Assembly (NCBI GenBank): GCA_023229245.1
Contig: JALNZU010000051.1
Coordinates: 1-19,025, forward strand
From: Bacteroidales bacterium
Lineage (GTDB): Bacteria > Bacteroidota > Bacteroidia > Bacteroidales > F082
DNA length: 19,025 bases
Direction: 5' to 3'
Program-made: the position numbers and the translations under genes
The notes under the pieces: generated by a model
What the model saw: only the letters and a program-made list of their open reading frames with translations
The model's database searches: none
What the model was told of the DNA's origin: nothing
In this document: positions 8,234 to 16,009 of the stretch, piece after piece
Layout: each line of letters begins with the position of its first letter
Numbering within the stretch: position 1 is the stretch's first letter

Positions 8234-8250
8234 GCGTCAATCTAAAGCGA

Positions 8251-8258
8251 CAAAGATA
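8251..8258 (-). promoter_or_regulatory. Promoter -7 element TATCTTTG of the cysteate synthase-like gene
   Basis: Exact TAnnTTTG match on the minus strand, 17 bases before the start at 8233. It lies in the 131-bp divergent gap shared with the UPF0316 gene. Confidence 0.5.
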
Positions 8259-8334
8259 CGCAATTCACTATACAACCAGCCATTCTGTCAGTATGACGAC
8301 TGCCTCACTTCACCTTACTCAAGTGAAAAAAATC

Positions 8335-8342
8335 TATTTTTG
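8335..8342 (+). promoter_or_regulatory. Promoter -7 element TATTTTTG of the UPF0316-type gene
   Basis: Exact TAnnTTTG match ending 22 bases before the ATG at 8365. It lies inside the longer open frame starting at 8218 and so argues for the downstream start. Confidence 0.5.
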
Positions 8343-8364
8343 CAGCCAAAGCAATGCATTTCTT

Positions 8365-8961
8365 ATGTTACTTACAATTTTAGAAGGTGATCTGTACAAC
8401 TGGGTTATACTGCCACTTATCATAGCTTTTGCCCGAATTTTAGATGTGAGCGTAGGCACTATACGTGTCATATTTGTAGCACGCGGATTCAAGCATCTGG
8501 CACCAGTATTAGGTTTTGTGGAAGTGATCATCTGGTTGCTGGCTATAGGCCAGATCATGCAACAATTAGATAACTTTATGTCCTATATAGGCTATGGGGC
8601 GGGGTTTGCAGCAGGAAACTATATCGGGATCATACTAGTAGAAAAGATGAGCTTGGGTACGGTAGTTCTTCGTATCATCCCTAAAAAAGACACAACACAA
8701 CTTGTTGAGAGTCTGAGAAATGCAAATTATGGAGTTACCAGCGTGGATGCAGAAGGTAAGACAGGACCTGTTAAAATATTGTTTAGCATAGTCAAGAAAA
8801 AGGACCTGACCGATGCCCTGCATATCATCAACACTTACAGTCCAAATGCATTTTATACTATAGAAGAGGTACAAAGGGTTAATGAAGGGATATTCAAAGA
8901 AACTCAGAAAAGAAAGTCACTTTTTGGTGGTATTTTTTCAAACAGCCAGTTGCGAAAATAA
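8365..8961 (+). CDS. UPF0316/DUF2179-type membrane protein
   Basis: From the ATG at 8365 the product has 198 residues. Three hydrophobic segments (about 12-31, 45-65 and 70-92) contain the family-typical patterns TIRVIFVARG, LGFVEVIIWLLAIG and GYGAGFAAGNYIG. A soluble C-terminal domain (about 105-172) matches the DUF2179 layout: a ferredoxin-like unit with V-L-R-I-I-P and a repeated I-x-x-x-x-P-x-A-F-Y-T-I-E-E-V end. The function is not established. The frame is open from 8218, but an earlier start would overlap the divergent gene at 8233 and place the -7 element inside the coding region. The residues before 8365 also look non-conserved. A short Lys/Arg-rich tail ends the protein. Confidence 0.85.
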   Translation: MLLTILEGDLYNWVILPLIIAFARILDVSVGTIRVIFVARGFKHLAPVLGFVEVIIWLLAIGQIMQQLDNFMSYIGYGAGFAAGNYIGIILVEKMSLGTVVLRIIPKKDTTQLVESLRNANYGVTSVDAEGKTGPVKILFSIVKKKDLTDALHIINTYSPNAFYTIEEVQRVNEGIFKETQKRKSLFGGIFSNSQLRK

Positions 8962-8980
8962 AGTAAACCAAAAAATGCAC

Positions 8981-8988
8981 GATCTTTG
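8981..8988 (+). promoter_or_regulatory. Imperfect -7 element GATCTTTG before the small helical protein gene
   Basis: One mismatch to TAnnTTTG, 27 bases before the ATG at 9016. The open frame could be extended to a TTG that is part of this element, which makes that upstream start unlikely. Confidence 0.35.
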
Positions 8989-9015
8989 TACAACAATGAG
9001 CCAATCCTATGCGAT

Positions 9016-9453
9016 ATGGAACAAGATGATTTTAAAAAGCAGATAGACGAGCTGTTCAGGTTATTGAACAAAATGATGAAGCAACACCCTTTGGAAGATA
9101 TTCCTGGTATCAATCAGTTTCAATTGGAGCAAATGCGGATGTTTCTGAAGAATTATGATACCATCAAAGATCAGCTTTCTTATGAGATGATGGGTCAGAT
9201 GAATGAGCCTATGCGTCAGATGATCCAACTGTTTATCAAACAGCTTCGTCAGGAGTTAGGTGAAACAGTTGATTTTCCTGAAACAGAGGAAAAAGTGATT
9301 CAACCTCCTGCTAATTTGCAACAGATAGACGAACGTCTGCGTCAGCCGGGGCTTGAACAGGACGAGATTGATCAACTATTGGACGAGAGGGCACGTTTGG
9401 TAAGAGAAGCCGAGCAACAAAAACCTGATTCGGATAATGTGATCTATCTATGA
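9016..9453 (+). CDS. Small charged helical protein of unknown function, coupled to a TlpA-like gene
   Basis: The 145-residue protein is not recognised. It is soluble, lacks a signal peptide and appears nearly all helical. The N-terminal half is Met/Gln/Lys-rich (residues 1-90: DDFKKQIDELFRLLNKMM, then MMGQMNEPMRQMIQLFIKQ). After a Pro-rich hinge near residue 100 a second amphipathic or coiled-coil segment follows (IDERLRQPGLEQDEIDQLLDERARLVREAE). No cysteines or catalytic motif are visible. The ATG at 9016 is preferred over the TTG at 8986, which lies in the promoter element. Its stop overlaps the start of the thioredoxin-like gene by four bases (ATGA), so the two are translationally coupled and probably functionally linked. 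Confidence 0.7.
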   Translation: MEQDDFKKQIDELFRLLNKMMKQHPLEDIPGINQFQLEQMRMFLKNYDTIKDQLSYEMMGQMNEPMRQMIQLFIKQLRQELGETVDFPETEEKVIQPPANLQQIDERLRQPGLEQDEIDQLLDERARLVREAEQQKPDSDNVIYL

Positions 9454-10061
9454 AAGCAAGGCTAAAGCAAAGATGGCAAAAATATATCACCACCAAGTCG
9501 AAGTGGAATATTGCCAGTGACATAGTCTTTGTACTATTTCTGATTGCCTTGCTCATACCTGCCAGCCGTAAAGAAGTAGCTGCTGTAATTTCCCGATTGT
9601 TTGCCCCTTCTCCAAGACTTATGCAAGAGGCTCAACAAACACAGATCCCGGAAGACACCTGGAACTGGCAGTTTTATACCATTGATTATCAGCCTGCTCA
9701 ATTAAAAGACTTTAAAAATAAACCGATTTTCCTGAACTTTTGGGCAACCTGGTGTCCACCCTGCATTGCCGAGATGCCAGATATCCAAAAGCTGTATGAT
9801 CAATTCGGGGATAAAATAGCTTTTGTGCTCCTCACAGATGAAGCACCCGAAAAAGTGGCAGCCTTTATGCACAAAAAAGACTTCGATATGCCAGTTTATC
9901 TGCATCAGTCAGCTGTGCCTTCCGTATTTGCTACTAACAGCATCCCAACAACCTGGATAATTGATCCTGCAGGAAATATCATCATCCGAAAAACCGGTGC
10001 TGCAAAATGGAACAGTTCTTCAATGCAACAAACCATGCAACAGCTCATTTCAAAAAATTAA
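9450..10061 (+). CDS. Membrane-anchored TlpA-like thioredoxin-fold protein
   Basis: The 203-residue protein has a positively charged N-terminus and one membrane segment (about 22-38, SDIVFVLFLIALLIPAS), which would anchor the remainder in the periplasm. A TlpA/ResA-type thioredoxin domain follows from about residue 70. It has FLNFWATWCPPC with redox cysteines Cys102 and Cys105, and the cis-proline at Pro166 in SIPTTWIID. The WCPPC centre and D-x-x-G-N-I-I turn are typical of proteins that reduce periplasmic disulfides, for instance in cytochrome c maturation or oxidative stress defence. No cytochrome biogenesis genes are nearby. It starts within the ATGA overlap with the preceding gene. Confidence 0.9.
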   Translation: MKARLKQRWQKYITTKSKWNIASDIVFVLFLIALLIPASRKEVAAVISRLFAPSPRLMQEAQQTQIPEDTWNWQFYTIDYQPAQLKDFKNKPIFLNFWATWCPPCIAEMPDIQKLYDQFGDKIAFVLLTDEAPEKVAAFMHKKDFDMPVYLHQSAVPSVFATNSIPTTWIIDPAGNIIIRKTGAAKWNSSSMQQTMQQLISKN

Positions 10062-10103
10062 GAATCATCAGAAATAAATCCATACATACATCACGCAATA
10101 CTA

Positions 10104-10111
10104 TATCTTTG
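10104..10111 (+). promoter_or_regulatory. Promoter -7 element TATCTTTG of the beta-barrel gene
   Basis: Exact TAnnTTTG match in the 83-bp gap after the TlpA-like gene, 33 bases before the ATG at 10145. Confidence 0.5.
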
Positions 10112-10144
10112 TACTTTAAACATGTTTGATTAAAATCTCTTCCC

Positions 10145-10810
10145 ATGAAAAAAACAGGATTATTTTTGCTTATGATCCTAATTGGCATGAGCATGCAGGC
10201 TCAGGTAATCACCGACAAAAAAAGTACAGATGTCTCCTTAGGAGTAGATTTGTTTACCGATATACTCACTAAAACTCCGGACGACTACAACCAGCGATGG
10301 ATCAATCAGGGGTTTAATTTGTTTCTGACCTACAATTTCAAAATAGGTAAAACCCCACATCTATTTTCCATAGGCACCGGATTACGCACCCATAATTTTT
10401 ACTCTAACACTCAAATAGATAATATTAAAGCTGATACCATACGTTTTGTCCCGATTTCATCTGATCTAACTTACACCCGTAGCAAGATAAATCTGGTTTA
10501 TTTAGATTTTCCGGCCGAGTTTCGGTTTCGCATACACGATCAATGGAAAATTGGGATAGGATTTAAAATGGGAATTGCTATTGACAGCAAAACAAAATAT
10601 ATTGGAAATCAAAAAACTGATGCCACTAAACGGCATATCAAAGAAAAGAATATCAACTCATTAGAAAAATATACCTTCGGCCCTACGCTTAGGATTGGAT
10701 ATAAATGGATCAATCTATTTGCTTATTATCAGCCTATACGAAGCTTTCAACGTGACCTGGGACCTGAGTTTTATCCGCTATCCGTTGGACTAACTATAGC
10801 TCCGTTTTAA
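10145..10810 (+). CDS. Outer-membrane beta-barrel protein (PorT-like)
   Basis: The 221-residue protein begins with a signal peptide (MKKTGLFLLMILIGMSMQA, cleavage likely before QV at residue 20). The mature part alternates polar and aromatic or hydrophobic residues as in beta strands: FNLFLTYNFKIG, HLFSIGTGLRTH, INLVYLDFPAEFRFRI, WKIGIGFKMGIAI, TLRIGYKWINLFAYYQP and YPLSVGLTIAPF. The terminal phenylalanine is usual for outer-membrane barrels. The LxLxFPxEFR strand and size suggest the PorT/OMP_b-brl_2 group common in Bacteroidota. The ligand or role cannot be read from sequence. It has its own -7 element and ends 39 bases from the convergent PAP2-like gene. Confidence 0.8.
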   Translation: MKKTGLFLLMILIGMSMQAQVITDKKSTDVSLGVDLFTDILTKTPDDYNQRWINQGFNLFLTYNFKIGKTPHLFSIGTGLRTHNFYSNTQIDNIKADTIRFVPISSDLTYTRSKINLVYLDFPAEFRFRIHDQWKIGIGFKMGIAIDSKTKYIGNQKTDATKRHIKEKNINSLEKYTFGPTLRIGYKWINLFAYYQPIRSFQRDLGPEFYPLSVGLTIAPF

Positions 10811-10849
10811 AATCCATTGGTAAAAGATACAAAGGTGTCAACAGCTGAT

Positions 10850-11476
10850 TTAACCAACAAACTCAAACAAGAGATACATAATTAATGTGCCTACGATAAA
10901 GCCTGCATATACTTGTTGAAGGTTGTGGGAGCGCATCTTCAACCTGCTAACAGCAACTAATCCTGATACTAAAGCCACTATGATGGTCAACCAGATAAAA
11001 TGATCGTCTATGAGTATGGAAATTCCTATCAGTGCACCAAAGAAACCGCCAAAAGCTGTTAGATGCAGACTAATTTTCCACCAAAGATTAATAAACAGGC
11101 ACAAGATAGCCAGGGTAGTGGCTCCCAACATATAAAATCCGAAGATTGGAGCAACACCTAACTGATTCAACAAAAAAAAGGTGAGATAAAAAAAGACAGC
11201 CGTTATTAATATAGGCAGCGTTCGTTCTTGTCTTATGGGTAAATCAAGCGTACTGATCATTTTTAGGCGTACCATAAGCCACATGAGCAAAGCTGGTATG
11301 ATGCCTGACGTAACAAGCACTATTCCTGTCAGATAGCCCCTAAGATGCAGAGGGATACGTAAAAGTGAAGGATCGCCTGTATGCGCAATCAATACAAACG
11401 CATATGAGGGAATCCATAAGGGATGAAAAACAACCGATATCCATTTGGCTGGTGTATGAGTCAGGCTGCTCATCAT
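10850..11476 (-). CDS. PAP2-like polytopic membrane protein with degenerate phosphatase motifs
   Basis: The 208-residue protein has about six membrane segments. The last third resembles a PAP2 (lipid phosphatase) core: K-I-S-x-H at 134-138 where PSGH would be, and S-R-x5-H at 177-184. The catalytic Asp four residues after the histidine is Gln188, and R-x-E-R-T-L-P at 82-88 only loosely resembles the first motif. It is therefore a divergent member, and phosphatase activity is doubtful. The first of two adjacent ATGs directly abuts the rpoN stop codon (TAA ATG ATG), so translation coupled to rpoN is likely. Confidence 0.65.
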   Translation of the reverse strand: MMSSLTHTPAKWISVVFHPLWIPSYAFVLIAHTGDPSLLRIPLHLRGYLTGIVLVTSGIIPALLMWLMVRLKMISTLDLPIRQERTLPILITAVFFYLTFFLLNQLGVAPIFGFYMLGATTLAILCLFINLWWKISLHLTAFGGFFGALIGISILIDDHFIWLTIIVALVSGLVAVSRLKMRSHNLQQVYAGFIVGTLIMYLLFEFVG

Positions 11477-12943
11477 TTAGAGCTCTTTACGCAAGCGTGC
11501 TACTGGAATACTGAGCTGTTCACGATATTTGGCTACTGTCCGGCGGGCTATATTATAGCCTTTTTCTTTCAATAGTCGGGTAAGCTGCTCATCCGTATGT
11601 GGTCTGTTCTTTTTTTCAGCTTCTATCAAATCACTAAGTATTTTTTTCACTTCCCGCGTTGATACCTCTTCCCCTTCATCAGTTTGCAGGGCTTCGCTGA
11701 AAAAGCTCTTTAACAGAAAAGTTCCAAAAGGTGTTTGTACATATTTGCTGTTAGCTACCCGCGAGATAGTAGAGATATCTAACTTCACTATCTCAGCTAT
11801 ATCTTTGAGTATCATAGGTCTTAGTGTGGTCTCATCGCCTGTTAAAAAATACTCTTTTTGATATTTCATGATGGCATTCATCGTCCGGTACAAGGTGTCG
11901 TATCTCTGCTTGATCGCTTCAATAAACCATTTGGCTGAATCAATCTTTTGCCTGACAAACATGAGTGCTTCCCGGTCAGATTTTGTTGGGCTTTTTCGGG
12001 CAAAAGATTCTAACATATTGGCATAACTTCTACTGACGCGCAGCTCGGGTGTGTTACGGCTGCTAAGTGTTAAGTCCAACTCTCCATCAATAATTTGTAT
12101 GATAAAGTCGGGGATGATATATTGCTGATCTTTCACCCGTTCGCTCATTGATTCACCGGGCTTTGGATTCAGTTTCAAGATTTGATTCAACGCCTCTTTA
12201 AGCTGGTCTTCGGTGATTTCTGCTCGTCGGATGATCTTATCATAGTGTTTCTTGGTGAACTCATTGAAAAAGCGTTCGATGATCATAAGCGGCAGGCTCA
12301 CATCCTGTTCCGATTGCTCTAATTTCATGCGTCTAAGCTGAAGCAGTAGGCATTCCTGCAGGTTTCGTGCCCCTACACCAGGTGGATCAAAATCCTGAAT
12401 AAGTTTTAAAATTTCGAGTAACTCTCTTTTGTTCGTCTTGATATTTGCGGTAAACAGCAGGTCGTCTGCCATAGCTTCTACCGAGCGGCTAAGATATCCA
12501 GCATCATCGAGGTTGCCAATCACATACAAACCGATCTTATGCTTACGCTCATCCAGATTTCTAAACCCAAGCTGCTGTATCAGAAGCTCCTGAAAACTTT
12601 GACCACCGGCAAACGGGATCTCATAATGAGGGTCATCAGGACTCCGATTACTTATGTTTGTCCGATAATCGGGTATGTCATCATCATCTAAATAGTCATC
12701 AAAATCAAATTCATCATCCTGATTATCATACTCTTCCTCTTCATTACCAAACTCATCACCGAACTCATCCTGTTGTTCATCAGCTCCATGGTCTTCTTCC
12801 ATTTCAAGGGCTGGATTTTCTTCTATTTCCTGCTTAATACGCTGCTCTAAAGCTACGGTAGGCACCTGCAACAACTTCATCAACAGAATTTGTTGCGGCG
12901 ATAGCTTTTGAATTAACTTTTGTTGCAGCCTTTGATTAAGCAT
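11477..12943 (-). CDS. rpoN: RNA polymerase sigma-54 factor
   Basis: Sigma-54 directs RNA polymerase to -24/-12 promoters and needs an ATP-dependent enhancer-binding activator. The 488-residue protein has the expected three parts. Region I (1-50) is Leu/Gln-rich, with LSPQQILLMKLLQ and the QEIEENPALE block. Region II (about 50-95) is very acidic with runs of Asp and Glu. Region III contains the core-binding domain (GNLDDAGYL, DPPGVGARNLQECLLLQ), the DNA-binding helix-turn-helix and the C-terminal RpoN box ARRTVAKYRE at 466-475. The length is normal. It lies 116 bases downstream of asnS on the same strand. No activator gene is in the window. Confidence 0.97.
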   Translation of the reverse strand: MLNQRLQQKLIQKLSPQQILLMKLLQVPTVALEQRIKQEIEENPALEMEEDHGADEQQDEFGDEFGNEEEEYDNQDDEFDFDDYLDDDDIPDYRTNISNRSPDDPHYEIPFAGGQSFQELLIQQLGFRNLDERKHKIGLYVIGNLDDAGYLSRSVEAMADDLLFTANIKTNKRELLEILKLIQDFDPPGVGARNLQECLLLQLRRMKLEQSEQDVSLPLMIIERFFNEFTKKHYDKIIRRAEITEDQLKEALNQILKLNPKPGESMSERVKDQQYIIPDFIIQIIDGELDLTLSSRNTPELRVSRSYANMLESFARKSPTKSDREALMFVRQKIDSAKWFIEAIKQRYDTLYRTMNAIMKYQKEYFLTGDETTLRPMILKDIAEIVKLDISTISRVANSKYVQTPFGTFLLKSFFSEALQTDEGEEVSTREVKKILSDLIEAEKKNRPHTDEQLTRLLKEKGYNIARRTVAKYREQLSIPVARLRKEL

Positions 12944-13059
12944 ATCAGTTTGTCTTGGTCAATTAATTTTCACCTATTAAATACAAGTAAATCGTATCAC
13001 GAATATACGGCAATTTACGCAGAATACATAGATGGCAAGTAAAAAAGGGAATTATTTTT

Positions 13060-14499
13060 TTAAAACTCACAATTTAGTGGAGTTCGGGGGAACGGTATCA
13101 CATCTCTGATATTATTCATCCCAGACATGAACAACATCAGTCTTTCAAACCCGAGGCCATAGCCAGCATGCGGCACAGTCCCAAATTTACGAGTTTCTAA
13201 ATACCACCACATTTGCTGATGGGGGATATGCATTTCCATCATACGTTGCATCAGCTTGTCATAGTCTTCCTCACGCTGTGAACCGCCTATTATCTCACCT
13301 ATCCCGGGAAACAACACATCCATTGCACGCACTGTTTTTCCATCTTCATTCAGCTTCATATAAAACGCTTTGATGTCTTTAGGATAGTCGGTAAGTATGA
13401 CAGGTTTCTTAAAATGTTTTTCCACTAGATAGCGTTCATGCTCCGATTGCAGATCTACTCCCCATGATTCAACCGGATAAACAAATCTTCCTTTTTTGTT
13501 ATGGTTTGAGTTTTTCAGTATATCAACTGCTTCGGTATAACTAATTCGTATGAAGGGGGATTCAAGAACGAAGTTCAGTTTCTCAATCAATTCCATTGAC
13601 CTGTCTTCGGCTTTTTTATTTTTCTCTTCTTCTATCAACCGTTTACTCAGGAATGCAAGATCGTCGGCACAAAATTCAAGTGCATACCGGATCAGATACT
13701 TTAGCATTTCTTCGGCCAGGTCCATATTATCATGAATATCGAAGAAAGCCACTTCCGGTTCTATCATCCAGAATTCGGCCAGGTGCCTTGATGTGTTTGA
13801 GTTTTCGGCTCTGAATGTTGGCCCGAATGTATACACTTTAGAAAGTGCTAAAGCTGCCAACTCGGCTTCAAGCTGTCCTGAAACAGTGAGGTTGGCAGGT
13901 TTCCCAAAGAAGTCCTTTTTATAATCAACTATGGCATCTTGCGTTTTAGGCAGGTTCTCAAGGTCAAGAGTAGTTACCTGAAACATCTCACCGGCTCCTT
14001 CGGCATCAGAAGTAGTAATAATAGGTGTGTGAATATTGTAAAAACCCTTGTCGTTAAAAAACTTATGTATGGCAAATATCATCGCATGGCGCAAGCGGGT
14101 GATGGCTCCAAAGGTATTGGTACGAAACCGCAGATGTGCTTTCTCACGCAAAAACTCCAACGAATGTTTTTTAGGTTGCAGAGGATATTCATTAGGATTG
14201 GCATCTCCAAGCATTTCAATATTTTCAACAGATAGCTCAACTCTTTGTCCGCTGCCGGCTGAAGGCACTAACTTGCCGGTGGCTTTTATAGCTGCTCCGG
14301 TATGCATAGGCGAGAGGACATGCTCGGGAATTTTGCCAAGATCGGCTACTAACTGAAGATTATGAATGACTGATCCGTCGTTCAACGCAATAAAAACTAC
14401 ATTCTTACTGGCACGCTTGGTACGTATCCACCCCATTACCGTTATTTCCTTTTCAAACTCTTCGCTCAATAAAGCTTGTCTGATCTCTGTACGTTTCAC
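13060..14499 (-). CDS. asnS: Asparagine-tRNA ligase
   Basis: This enzyme charges tRNA-Asn with asparagine. It is a class IIb synthetase: the N-terminal OB-fold anticodon domain (VMGWIRTKRASKNVVFIALNDGS) is followed by the catalytic core with motif 2 FRAEN at about 229-233 and motif 3 GLGFERLMLF at about 448-457. Motif 1 lies around HKFFNDKGFYNIHTPIIT. The SGQLEAELAAL and HLAEFWMIEPE blocks are AsnRS-like. The frame is open to an ATG at 14547 (495 residues), but that adds a tail MIFCFFAYKLSLNRQK unlike the family. The T/A-rich minus-strand sequence there (T7G at 14531-14538) resembles a -7 box. The GTG at 14499 (VKRTEIRQALL, 479 residues) is therefore preferred. Confidence 0.93.
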   Translation of the reverse strand: MKRTEIRQALLSEEFEKEITVMGWIRTKRASKNVVFIALNDGSVIHNLQLVADLGKIPEHVLSPMHTGAAIKATGKLVPSAGSGQRVELSVENIEMLGDANPNEYPLQPKKHSLEFLREKAHLRFRTNTFGAITRLRHAMIFAIHKFFNDKGFYNIHTPIITTSDAEGAGEMFQVTTLDLENLPKTQDAIVDYKKDFFGKPANLTVSGQLEAELAALALSKVYTFGPTFRAENSNTSRHLAEFWMIEPEVAFFDIHDNMDLAEEMLKYLIRYALEFCADDLAFLSKRLIEEEKNKKAEDRSMELIEKLNFVLESPFIRISYTEAVDILKNSNHNKKGRFVYPVESWGVDLQSEHERYLVEKHFKKPVILTDYPKDIKAFYMKLNEDGKTVRAMDVLFPGIGEIIGGSQREEDYDKLMQRMMEMHIPHQQMWWYLETRKFGTVPHAGYGLGFERLMLFMSGMNNIRDVIPFPRTPLNCEF

Positions 14500-14679
14500 C
14501 TTTTGTCGATTTAAACTTAATTTGTATGCAAAAAAACAAAAAATCATTGATTTACATGGTATTGATGATGAACTATATTAGTGCTACTACTGATAATCAA
14601 TCTGTTAAATTAATTCTGATTAAGTTAGTACAGCTTATATTTTAGTTTTCGGCTTCACCAACAAGTATATTTATTGTTT

Positions 14680-14687
14680 TAGTTTTG
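14680..14687 (+). promoter_or_regulatory. Promoter -7 element TAGTTTTG of the DAHP synthase fusion gene
   Basis: Exact TAnnTTTG match 14 bases before the ATG at 14702, implying a very short leader. It lies in the divergent asnS gap. Confidence 0.45.
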
Positions 14688-14701
14688 CATCAGAAAATTG
14701 A

Positions 14702-15820
14702 ATGATGAGTGTTGCAGCACATTTTTCTTCTGACAGCAGCTGGTTCGATCAGTTTAGCAAGCCATTCATTATCAGTGGCCCTTGCAGTGCCGAAAGCGAG
14801 GAGCAAATTATGACTACCGCTGTTGGGTTAAGTCATATACCTGAGGTACAAGTATTTCGGGCTGGTATATGGAAGCCGCGTACCCGTCCGGGTGAGTTTG
14901 AAGGGTTAGGGGCACCGGCTTTGCAATGGATGAAAAAAGCTAAAGAAGCTACCGGACTCAAACTGACGGTAGAGGTAGCTAAACCAGATCATATTGAACA
15001 AGCCCTGAAAAATGAAATTGATATGCTCTGGATAGGAGCACGAACGGTTGTCAATCCATTTTCTGTACAAGAATTGGCAGAGGCATTAAAAGGATGCACT
15101 GTCCCGGTGCTGATAAAGAATCCGGTAACACCTGATCTGAGACTTTGGTTAGGAGCTATAGAGCGTATCCATAAAGCAGGGATCGTACAATTAGCTGCCA
15201 TACACCGCGGATTTCACTATTTTCAGAAATCACCCTACAGAAACGCACCTATGTGGGAGATCCCTATCGAACTGAAACGATTAGCACCTCAGCTACCCAT
15301 TATTACCGACATAAGCCATATCTGCGGCAAAAGGGAATTATTGCAGGAGATCGCTCAAAAAGCATTTGATTTAGAGACTAACGGACTGATGGTGGAAAGC
15401 CATTACAATCCTTTATTAGCTAAAACCGATGCTGCTCAGCAAATAGCTCCAGAAGAACTAAGACAACTACTTGCAAAACTGATCATCCGCAGCCCAAGCG
15501 GTGATCCAAAGTTTGAGAGCCAATTAGAAAGCCTGCGTACAGAAATTGATAAGCTAGACGGAGAACTGCTGCAACTACTAGCCCGAAGAATGGAGATAGT
15601 CAGCGAAATGGGGCAGTATAAACATCAAAACAAAATTACTATACTCCAACTGAAAAGATGGCGACATATTATAGAAGATCGCATGGCTATAGGTGAACAT
15701 TTAGGCCTTGACAAAGACTTCCTGCTTCAGCTCTTGGAGATAGTACATCAGACTTCCATAAAAAAACAAGAAGAAATATTCAACAAGCGTACACAAGACA
15801 AGGCTCCCGAAACTCAATAA
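14702..15820 (+). CDS. Bifunctional 3-deoxy-7-phosphoheptulonate synthase / chorismate mutase
   Basis: This fusion joins the first shikimate-pathway step (PEP + erythrose 4-phosphate to DAHP) to chorismate mutase, which commits to Phe and Tyr. The 372-residue protein has a KDSA/DAHPS type Ibeta barrel (about 20-265) with SGPCSAES (25-31), FRAGIWKPRTRPGEFEG (52-68), the KNP strand at 139-141 and metal-binding DISHICGKRE at 203-212. An AroQ-type helical chorismate mutase follows (about 275-360): LRTEIDKLDGELLQLLARRM, then IVSEMGQYK and a final EIVHQTSIKKQ helix. In such C-terminal fusions the mutase domain also serves as the allosteric sensor in several described cases. The start may be either of two close ATGs (14702 or 14705). 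No neighbouring aromatic genes are present. Confidence 0.95.
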   Translation: MMSVAAHFSSDSSWFDQFSKPFIISGPCSAESEEQIMTTAVGLSHIPEVQVFRAGIWKPRTRPGEFEGLGAPALQWMKKAKEATGLKLTVEVAKPDHIEQALKNEIDMLWIGARTVVNPFSVQELAEALKGCTVPVLIKNPVTPDLRLWLGAIERIHKAGIVQLAAIHRGFHYFQKSPYRNAPMWEIPIELKRLAPQLPIITDISHICGKRELLQEIAQKAFDLETNGLMVESHYNPLLAKTDAAQQIAPEELRQLLAKLIIRSPSGDPKFESQLESLRTEIDKLDGELLQLLARRMEIVSEMGQYKHQNKITILQLKRWRHIIEDRMAIGEHLGLDKDFLLQLLEIVHQTSIKKQEEIFNKRTQDKAPETQ

Positions 15821-15897
15821 GTTGTGTTAGCTACTTCTATAATGCTTTGTACTATATAAGGAAACTAAACCCTGAAAATTAAAGTTGCTAAATATTT

Positions 15898-16009
15898 GTA
15901 ATCCACTAAGTTTTGCATCCTTTTTCAATGATTTTTTCGTTTGATTTTTGTAAGCTAAAAAGTTTATGAAACGTCAAGAGAAAGCTGATCTGATGCAGGA
16001 TTTTTGATT
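15898..16009 (+). mobile_element. IS66-family left-end relic, copy 1
   Basis: It begins GTAATCC, like the GTAA termini of IS66 elements, and continues into an 87-bp stretch (15917-16003) repeated at 18766-18852. An ATG at 15966 opens the same frame as the right copy (MKRQEKADLMQD), but the frame ends after one more codon and similarity stops about 16009. This is a truncated end only. Confidence 0.6.
15917..16003 (+). repeat. 87-bp direct repeat, left copy
   Basis: Aligned without gaps to 18766-18852, 80 of 87 positions are identical by eye. The differences cluster just before the ATG. Same orientation, 2849 bp apart, flanking the restriction-modification cassette. Confidence 0.85.

Noticed and set aside
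8218..8364. N-terminal extension of the UPF0316 protein by 49 residues
   Set aside because: Overlaps the divergent PLP enzyme start, contains the -7 elements of both genes and has no family-like sequence.
14531..14553. Minus-strand CAATGATTTTTT run upstream of asnS, similar to the leader in the 87-bp IS66 repeat
   Set aside because: The likeness is limited to a T-rich promoter-like stretch and does not extend into the flanks, so it is not a third repeat copy.
13550..14581. Several plus-strand ORFs of 61-102 codons opposite asnS
   Set aside because: Antisense shadows of a strongly conserved synthetase gene, with no promoter or motif of their own.
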